DNA of 64,000 bases from Microvirga lotononidis (lineage in GTDB: Bacteria; Pseudomonadota; Alphaproteobacteria; Rhizobiales; Beijerinckiaceae): positions 62,001 through 126,000 of the forward strand of contig NZ_CP141048.1 in NCBI RefSeq assembly GCF_034627025.1, in the 5' to 3' direction. Positions 58,779-64,000 of the stretch are shown here, piece after piece. Both the position numbers and the translations under genes were made by a program. The notes under the pieces were generated by a model that ran no database searches, was not told where the DNA came from, and saw only the letters and a program-made list of their open reading frames with translations. Each line of letters opens with the position of its first letter. Position 1 is the stretch's first letter.

Positions 58779-59348
58779 TTACGCTTCGGCGCCAGCGGCT
58801 TCGCTGACATCCGCATCGCGGCGGCGCGCCTGCAGCGTCGAGACCTTCAGGCCACGGCGAGCGGCGACCGAACGCGGGCTGTCCTCGTTCTTGAGCGCGT
58901 CGAAAGTCGCGCGGACGAGGTTGTACGGGTTCGACGAACCGAGCGACTTCGCGACCACGTCCTGCATGCCCACCACCTCGAAGACGGCGCGCATCGGGCC
59001 ACCGGCGATGATGCCGGTACCCTGGGGAGCGGCACGCAGCACGACCTTGCCGGCACCATGGCGACCGTTCACGTCGTGGTGAAGCGTGCGGCCTTCGCGA
59101 AGGGCGACGCGGATCATGGAGCGCTTGGCGGCGTCCGTGGCCTTGCGGATGGCTTCCGGCACTTCACGGGCCTTGCCGTGGCCGAAGCCGACGCGGCCCT
59201 TCTGGTCGCCGACGACGACGAGAGCAGCGAAGCCGAAACGACGGCCGCCCTTCACCACCTTGGCGACGCGGTTGATGTGGACCAGGCGGTCCACGAATTC
59301 GCTGTCGCGCTCTTCGCGATCAGCACGTTCTCTTGGTTCTCTAGCCAT
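58779..59348 (-). CDS. rpsE: 30S ribosomal protein S5
   Basis: A 189-residue S5. The N-terminal double-stranded-RNA-binding-like domain has [49 protein letters not shown], and the C-terminal domain has [45 protein letters not shown]-terminal extension (about 20 residues, [18 protein letters not shown]) is typical of alphaproteobacteria. The start at 59348 follows [18 protein letters not shown]; four more codons are open upstream. Confidence 0.97.
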   Translation of the reverse strand: MAREPRERADREERDSEFVDRLVHINRVAKVVKGGRRFGFAALVVVGDQKGRVGFGHGKAREVPEAIRKATDAAKRSMIRVALREGRTLHHDVNGRHGAGKVVLRAAPQGTGIIAGGPMRAVFEVVGMQDVVAKSLGSSNPYNLVRATFDALKNEDSPRSVAARRGLKVSTLQARRRDADVSEAAGAEA

Positions 59349-59412
59349 GAGACCTCTCACTTGCGCGGGCGGCGGGCCCGCTCGCTAAGGGTTGCTTGGA
59401 TTAAACCCGCCG

Positions 59413-59775
59413 TTAGAAATCCAGACCGCCTTCACGGGCAGCGTCGGCGAGAGCCTTGACGCGGCCGTGATAGAGGTAGCCCGAGCGGTCGAAGATGACC
59501 TGCTTCACGCCGGCCTGAACCGCGCGCTCGGCAACGAGCTTGCCCACTTCCTTCGCCGCATCCACGGTGGCGCCGGTCTTGAGCTTGCCCTTAAGGTCAG
59601 CCTCGAGGGTCGAAGCCGAGGCGACCGTATGGCCGCGCACGTCGTCGATGACCTGGGCATAGATCTGCTTGGACGAACGGAAGACCGACAAACGCGGACG
59701 GCCATTCGCTGCCTTCTTGATCGCACGGCGCACACGAGCCTTGCGGCGATCTTCAGCGCCTTTCTTCTCAGCCAT
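59413..59775 (-). CDS. rplR: 50S ribosomal protein L18
   Basis: A 120-residue L18 that binds 5S r[48 protein letters not shown] and the C-terminal [28 protein letters not shown] are conserved. The N-terminus [13 protein letters not shown] is basic. Confidence 0.97.
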   Translation of the reverse strand: MAEKKGAEDRRKARVRRAIKKAANGRPRLSVFRSSKQIYAQVIDDVRGHTVASASTLEADLKGKLKTGATVDAAKEVGKLVAERAVQAGVKQVIFDRSGYLYHGRVKALADAAREGGLDF

Positions 59776-59787
59776 GATACGTCGTCC

Positions 59788-60321
59788 TTACTTCTTCTTG
59801 CCTTCCTTGCGGAAGATGAACTCGTCGGAGTACTTGACGCCCTTGCCCTTGTAGGGCTCCGGACCGCGATAGTCGCGGATCTCGGCGGCGGTCTGACCGA
59901 CGACCTGCTTGTCGATGCCGGCTACGATGATCTCCGTGGGCTTGGGCGTCGTGATCGTGACGCCGGCCGGGATCGCGTAGTCGATATCGTGGCTGTAGCC
60001 CAGCGAAAGCTTCAGCACCTTGCCGGCAACGGCGGCCTTGTAGCCGACGCCGTTGATCTCGAGGCGCTTCTCGAAGCCCTTGGACACGCCTTCGACCAGG
60101 TTCGCCACCTGGGCGCGGGACATGCCCCACTTCGCACGGGCCGTCTTGGACTCGTCGCGCGGGTTCACCGACACGGCGCCGCTCTCAAGAGCAACCGATA
60201 CTTCTTCGGGAACGAGGAACGACAGTTCGCCCTTCGAGCCCTTTACCTTAACCATCTGACCGTCGACGGTCGCCGTCACACCTGACGGAACCGTAACGGG
60301 CTTCTTGCCTACTCGGGACAT
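59788..60321 (-). CDS. rplF: 50S ribosomal protein L6
   Basis: A 177-residue L6 with two related domains. [34 protein letters not shown] begins the first; the second carries [63 protein letters not shown]. It lies near the peptidyl transferase and factor-binding region. Confidence 0.97.
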   Translation of the reverse strand: MSRVGKKPVTVPSGVTATVDGQMVKVKGSKGELSFLVPEEVSVALESGAVSVNPRDESKTARAKWGMSRAQVANLVEGVSKGFEKRLEINGVGYKAAVAGKVLKLSLGYSHDIDYAIPAGVTITTPKPTEIIVAGIDKQVVGQTAAEIRDYRGPEPYKGKGVKYSDEFIFRKEGKKK

Positions 60322-60357
60322 TTTCGAATCTCCGTGGTTCTGTGCGGGTGCCTGGCC

Positions 60358-60753
60358 TTAGAAGACCTTGCAGAGCACTTCGCCGCCCACGTTCCTCTCA
60401 CGGGCCTCGTGATCGGCCATCACGCCCTGAGGCGTCGAGAGGATGGTGATGCCGAGGCCGTCAGCCACGCGAGGCATGGTGTCGACGGAGGCATACACGC
60501 GGCGGCCGGGCTTGGAGACGCGCTCGATGGAGCGGATCACCGGCTGACCGTCATAATACTTCAGCTCGATCGAGAACTCGGTCCGGCCATTGCCGAACTC
60601 GGTCTGCGAGTAATCGCGGATGTAGCCCTCGCTCTTCAGAACTTCGAGGACACGGGCGCGAAGCTTCGAGCCGGGGGTGGAAACGGATCCGCGACGACGC
60701 ATCTGCGCGTTACGGATACGGGTGAGCATATCGCCCAACGGATCGTTGATCAT
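60358..60753 (-). CDS. rpsH: 30S ribosomal protein S8
   Basis: A 131-residue S8. [44 protein letters not shown] and the C-terminal [33 protein letters not shown] are conserved. S8 is a primary 16S binder and in Escherichia represses the spc operon by binding near rplE; I did not identify such a site here. Confidence 0.97.
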   Translation of the reverse strand: MINDPLGDMLTRIRNAQMRRRGSVSTPGSKLRARVLEVLKSEGYIRDYSQTEFGNGRTEFSIELKYYDGQPVIRSIERVSKPGRRVYASVDTMPRVADGLGITILSTPQGVMADHEARERNVGGEVLCKVF

Positions 60754-60768
60754 ATAATGCCCTCCCCC

Positions 60769-61074
60769 TTACCAGCTGGACTTCACGAGGCCCGGGATCA
60801 GGCCTTTGTTGCCCAGTTCGCGCAGAGCGATACGCGACATGCCGAGCTTGCGATAATAGGCGCGCGGGCGGCCCGTGATCTCGCAGCGGTTGCGGATACG
60901 GGTCTTGCTCGCATTGCGCGGCAGCTCGGCGAGCTTGAGGCGCGCCTCGAAGCGCTCCTCCATGGACTTCGACTCGTCGTTGGCGACCGCCAGGAGGCGC
61001 TCGCGGCGGCCGGCGAACTTCTTCACCAGGTCGCGACGATGCTTGTTCTTCTCAATAGCGCTTTTCTTAGCCAT
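60769..61074 (-). CDS. rpsN: 30S ribosomal protein S14 (zinc-free form)
   Basis: A 101-residue S14 of the long, zinc-free type: [32 protein letters not shown] at the start and [40 protein letters not shown] at the end. It has only one cysteine, so no zinc ribbon. Confidence 0.97.
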   Translation of the reverse strand: MAKKSAIEKNKHRRDLVKKFAGRRERLLAVANDESKSMEERFEARLKLAELPRNASKTRIRNRCEITGRPRAYYRKLGMSRIALRELGNKGLIPGLVKSSW

Positions 61075-61113
61075 GCTTTTATCTCCAGTGTCCGCGTTTG
61101 AGGACAGCTATCC

Positions 61114-61680
61114 TCACTGCCGGAACGGGAAGTTGAAGTGACGCAGCAGGGCCCGGGCTTCGTCGTCGGTCTTCGCCGTGGTGGTGATGACGACGTCCAT
61201 GCCCCAAACCTGCTCGACCCTGTCGTAATTGATCTCAGGGAACACCAGGTGCTCCTTGATACCCATTGCGTAGTTGCCGCGACCGTCGAACGACTTGGGG
61301 TTCAGGCCCCGGAAGTCACGAACGCGGGGAAGAGCGACGGTCACGAGACGGTCAAGGAACTCGTACATGCGAGCCTTGCGCAGCGTAACCTTGGCACCGA
61401 TCGGCATGCCCTCGCGGACCTTGAACTGCGAGATGGCCTTGCGGGCCTTCGTGATCACCGGCTTCTGGCCGGCGATGAGAGCGAGATCGCCAGCCGCGAC
61501 CGAAGCTTTCTTCGAGTCGGCGGTCGATTCGCCAACGCCCATGTTGAGGACGATCTTCTCGATCGTCGGCACTTCCATGGGGTTCTTGTAGCCGAATTCT
61601 TCAATGAGCTTCGGACGCACCACTTCCTCGTAGTGCTTCTTCAGCCGCGGCGTGTAGCCGTCCACCTGAGCCTTAGCCAT
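61114..61680 (-). CDS. rplE: 50S ribosomal protein L5
   Basis: A 188-residue L5 that links 5S rRNA to the large subunit. [67 protein letters not shown] and [26 protein letters not shown] are conserved. Its 5' end overlaps the stop of rplX by 8 bases. Confidence 0.97.
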   Translation of the reverse strand: MAKAQVDGYTPRLKKHYEEVVRPKLIEEFGYKNPMEVPTIEKIVLNMGVGESTADSKKASVAAGDLALIAGQKPVITKARKAISQFKVREGMPIGAKVTLRKARMYEFLDRLVTVALPRVRDFRGLNPKSFDGRGNYAMGIKEHLVFPEINYDRVEQVWGMDVVITTTAKTDDEARALLRHFNFPFRQ

Positions 61681-61990
61681 CGATCAGGTCCCCCGAGCGC
61701 TTGGCGAAACGGACCTTGCGGCCGTCTTCGAGAACTTTGAAACCAACCCGGGTCGGCTTGCCGTCCTTCGGGTCCGCATAGGCCAGGTTCGACAGGTGGA
61801 TGGCAGCCTCTTTCGAGATGATGCCGCCCTCGGCGTTTGCCGTCTGGCGCTGGTGGCGCTTCACGAGGTTCACGCCACGGACGACCGCGCGCTCTTCCTT
61901 CGGGAGCACCTGCACGACTTCACCGGTCTTGCCCTTGTCGCGACCGGTCAGGACAACGACCTTGTCGCCCTTCTTGATCTTCGCGGCCAT
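61673..61990 (-). CDS. rplX: 50S ribosomal protein L24
   Basis: A 105-residue L24, an early assembly starter of the large subunit. The KOW-type segment [44 protein letters not shown] opens the protein. It overlaps rplE by 8 bases and shares one base with the rplN stop. Confidence 0.97.
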   Translation of the reverse strand: MAAKIKKGDKVVVLTGRDKGKTGEVVQVLPKEERAVVRGVNLVKRHQRQTANAEGGIISKEAAIHLSNLAYADPKDGKPTRVGFKVLEDGRKVRFAKRSGDLIDG

Positions 61991-62358
61991 TAGAGCACCT
62001 CCGGCGCAAGCGAAATGATTTTCATGTGGTTCTTGGCACGCAGTTCACGCGGAACGGGGCCGAAGATACGGGTGCCGACCGGCTCCTTCTGATTGTTGAT
62101 CAGAACGGCGGCATTGCGGTCGAAACGGATGACCGAGCCGTCAGCGCGGCGGATGTCCTTGGCGGTGCGCACGACGACCGCCTTCATGACGTCGCCCTTC
62201 TTCACGCGGCCGCGCGGGATAGCTTCTTTCACGGATACGACGATGATATCGCCCACGGAAGCGTACTTACGCTTCGAACCGCCGAGAACCTTGATGCACA
62301 TCACGCGACGGGCGCCGGAATTGTCGGCGACGTCAAGATTCGTCTGCATCTGGATCAT
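61990..62358 (-). CDS. rplN: 50S ribosomal protein L14
   Basis: A 122-residue L14: [67 protein letters not shown], ending [12 protein letters not shown]. It binds at the subunit interface. A 163-base gap to rpsQ precedes it, wider than most in this cluster, with no other gene seen in it. Confidence 0.97.
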   Translation of the reverse strand: MIQMQTNLDVADNSGARRVMCIKVLGGSKRKYASVGDIIVVSVKEAIPRGRVKKGDVMKAVVVRTAKDIRRADGSVIRFDRNAAVLINNQKEPVGTRIFGPVPRELRAKNHMKIISLAPEVL

Positions 62359-62521
62359 GGCTTTGATCCTTTCCTTTGTTTCAGACAGGTTTCCGGGCCA
62401 AGGCAGGATTGCCCCCCGGACTACGCCTGACGGGGATCTGACGTCCCCTGCCCTTCAAATGTCGAGAGAGGCGGCCGTATACACGAACCGCCCCCGTTAG
62501 ACAACCCCAAAACGGAAGCCC

Positions 62522-62761
62522 TTAGGCCTTCGCTTCGTTGACGAGCACCCAGGTCTTGAGTTTGGAGAACGGCTTGGTCTCTTCGATGAAGACCGTGTCG
62601 CCCACCTTGGCAGTGTTGTTCTCATCGTGAGCGTGGTAGTTCTTCGTCTTACGCACGGTCTTCTTCAGAACCGGGTGCGTGAAACGACGTTCCACCTTCA
62701 CGACGACCGTCTTGTCCTGCTTGTCGCTGACAACGACGCCCTGCAAAACGCGCTTCGGCAT
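62522..62761 (-). CDS. rpsQ: 30S ribosomal protein S17
   Basis: A 79-residue S17 of the OB-fold type. [49 protein letters not shown] and [22 protein letters not shown] are conserved. It lies 12 bases after rpmC. Confidence 0.97.
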   Translation of the reverse strand: MPKRVLQGVVVSDKQDKTVVVKVERRFTHPVLKKTVRKTKNYHAHDENNTAKVGDTVFIEETKPFSKLKTWVLVNEAKA

Positions 62762-62773
62762 CTTGATTTCCTC

Positions 62774-62986
62774 TTAAGCCTTAGCCGCAGCGGCCTTCTG
62801 GCGCTGCAGCGTCTTGACGCGGGCGATGTCCCGGCGGACCTCACGGACGCGTCCGGTGTTTTCGAGCTGGCCGGTCGCACGCTGGAAGCGCAGGTTGAAC
62901 TGCTCCTTCTTCAGGTTCAGCAACTCGTCCGACAGCTGGTCCTGCGACATCGCGTTGAGGTCGGAGGCTCTCTGCTTAGACTTCAT
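62774..62986 (-). CDS. rpmC: 50S ribosomal protein L29
   Basis: A 70-residue two-helix L29 at the polypeptide exit site, where trigger factor and SRP dock. [55 protein letters not shown] is conserved; the first residues MKSKQRASD are basic. Confidence 0.97.
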   Translation of the reverse strand: MKSKQRASDLNAMSQDQLSDELLNLKKEQFNLRFQRATGQLENTGRVREVRRDIARVKTLQRQKAAAAKA

Positions 62987-62997
62987 GATCCCCTCCT

Positions 62998-63411
62998 TTA
63001 CTCGGCAATGCGCTGGATGAAGCGCGTCTTGATCGGGAGCTTGGCAGCGCCGAGACGGAGCGCCTCGCGGGCGATATCCTCCGGCACGCCGTCGATCTCG
63101 AACATGATGCGGCCAGGCTTAACCTTGGCTGCCCAATATTCGGGAGCGCCCTTACCCTTACCCATACGTACTTCGGTCGGCTTCGTCGACACCGGCACGT
63201 CCGGGAAGATGCGGATCCACACCCGGCCCGCGCGCTTCATGGCGCGGGTGATGGCGCGGCGAGCCGCCTCGATCTGACGAGCGTTGACACGCTCGGGTTC
63301 CATCGCCTTCAGGCCGAACTGGCCGAAGTTGAGGTCCGTACCGCCCTTCGCAGTGCCGGAGATACGGCCCTTGAACTGCTTACGGAACTTGGTTTTCTTC
63401 GGTTGCAACAT
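62998..63411 (-). CDS. rplP: 50S ribosomal protein L16
   Basis: A 137-residue L16, needed for A-site tRNA binding. [87 protein letters not shown] is conserved. It lies between rpsC and rpmC. Confidence 0.97.
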   Translation of the reverse strand: MLQPKKTKFRKQFKGRISGTAKGGTDLNFGQFGLKAMEPERVNARQIEAARRAITRAMKRAGRVWIRIFPDVPVSTKPTEVRMGKGKGAPEYWAAKVKPGRIMFEIDGVPEDIAREALRLGAAKLPIKTRFIQRIAE

Positions 63412-63435
63412 GGCAAACCTCTCCTGACCTCTCGG

Positions 63436-64000
63436 TTACGCCGCTTGCTCGCGGCGGCCACCGGAGCGGCCTCCTTCGTCGTTCATCCGCTTGTCCTGGG
63501 CCATCGGATCGTGCTCGAGGATTTCGCCCTTGAAGATCCAGACCTTGATGCCGCAGGTGCCATAGGTCGTGAAAGCCGTGGACGTTCCGTAATCCACATC
63601 CGCACGCAGGGTGTGCAGCGGAACGCGGCCCTCGCGGTACCATTCGAGGCGTGCGATTTCAGCGCCGCCCAGACGGCCCGAGCAGTTGATACGGATGCCC
63701 TCGGCGCCCAGACGCATCGCCGATTGAACGGCGCGCTTCATGGCGCGGCGGAAAGCGACACGGCGCTCAAGCTGCTGAGCGATCGAATCGGCCACCAGCG
63801 TCGCGTCGACTTCCGGCTTGCGGACTTCGACGATGTTGATCGCCACGTCGGCGTCCGTCATCTTCGAAACCAGCTTGCGCAGCTTCTCGATGTCGGCGCC
63901 CTTCTTGCCGATCACCACGCCCGGACGACCCGAGTGGATGGTGACGCGGCACTTCTTGTGCGGGCGTTCGATGACGATCTTCGAGACGGCGGCCTGCTTC
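63436..64000 (-). CDS. rpsC: 30S ribosomal protein S3, C-terminal part (cut by window edge)
   Basis: The frame is open to the right edge (base 63999 is a codon start). The visible residues run [44 protein letters not shown], the KH domain, and on to the S3 C-terminal domain with ALRAGAEGIRI-like [44 protein letters not shown]. The tail [16 protein letters not shown] is basic and glycine-rich. S3 helps form the mRNA entry site and its helicase activity. Confidence 0.96.
   Translation of the reverse strand, partial: KQAAVSKIVIERPHKKCRVTIHSGRPGVVIGKKGADIEKLRKLVSKMTDADVAINIVEVRKPEVDATLVADSIAQQLERRVAFRRAMKRAVQSAMRLGAEGIRINCSGRLGGAEIARLEWYREGRVPLHTLRADVDYGTSTAFTTYGTCGIKVWIFKGEILEHDPMAQDKRMNDEGGRSGGRREQAA

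Overview
The window is a stretch of GC-rich chromosome from an alphaproteobacterium, most likely a member of the Hyphomicrobiales (Rhizobiales). I would guess a Methylobacteriaceae or Microvirga-like genus. The signs are gene order and gene types: dapA-smpB near rpoZ-rsh-pyrE, an ATP12-type chaperone, a rhizobial-type porin, an HWE-family sensor kinase, a short adenylate kinase and an RpoA that begins [14 protein letters not shown]. No taxonomic computation was possible. Almost everything is core chromosome; I see no transposase, integrase, phage module, CRISPR array or tRNA/rRNA gene.

Layout. 1-9.5 kb: the 5' part of pepA (minus), then a plus-strand envelope and cofactor run lptF-lptG-lptD-pdxA-rsmA and ddl. 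8.8-15.5 kb: a minus-strand run for fatty acid synthesis and the cell wall (fabD-fabG-acpP-fabF-mltG-yicC-gmk). 15.9-21.8 kb: rpoZ, the (p)ppGpp synthetase/hydrolase rsh, an AlaX-like editing protein, a class I glutamine amidotransferase, pyrE and a NYN-domain nuclease. 21.9-28.4 kb: an ACT-domain protein, smpB and dapA (minus), a soluble lytic transglycosylase and an alpha/beta hydrolase (plus), and a large porin (minus). 28.9-33.6 kb: a tyrosine-degradation neighbourhood with an autoregulated-looking marR-maiA-hppD operon, an orphan TRAP substrate-binding protein and a fumarylacetoacetate hydrolase family enzyme. 33.6-38.7 kb: the most accessory part, with dodecin, a hypothetical gene, an mhqO/mhqD-like pair, a Cds1-like PLP enzyme, three copies of a palindromic repeat and one strikingly AT-rich unknown gene. 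38.7-52.5 kb: pccB, lipoproteins, an ATP12 chaperone, a phosphoglycolate phosphatase-like HAD enzyme, an HWE kinase, a divergent FtsH-like protease, two acetyltransferases, an RluA-family pseudouridine synthase, crcB, rarA and a Do-like protease. 52.6-64 kb: the spc/alpha ribosomal protein cluster on the minus strand, rpsC to rplQ, interrupted between adk and rpsM by a small plus-strand gene of unknown function.

How it fits together. The plus-strand lpt genes supply lipopolysaccharide export, while the fab run and the wall genes supply acyl chains and peptidoglycan processing. rsh, rpoZ and the ribosomal cluster form the growth-control and translation core. The tyrosine genes convert 4-hydroxyphenylpyruvate onwards, but homogentisate dioxygenase is not in the window. 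The observations I rate highest are a roughly 90-bp palindromic repeat family, the twin GTTGC-N4-GCAAC sites at the marR promoter, the AT-rich gene fitted between pccB and the cysteine-synthase-like gene, the FtsH paralogue whose pore loop lacks the usual phenylalanine, and the small foreign-looking gene inside the ribosomal cluster, next to which rpsM has its own strong-looking promoter. I did not find a convincing new multi-gene defence or metabolic system.
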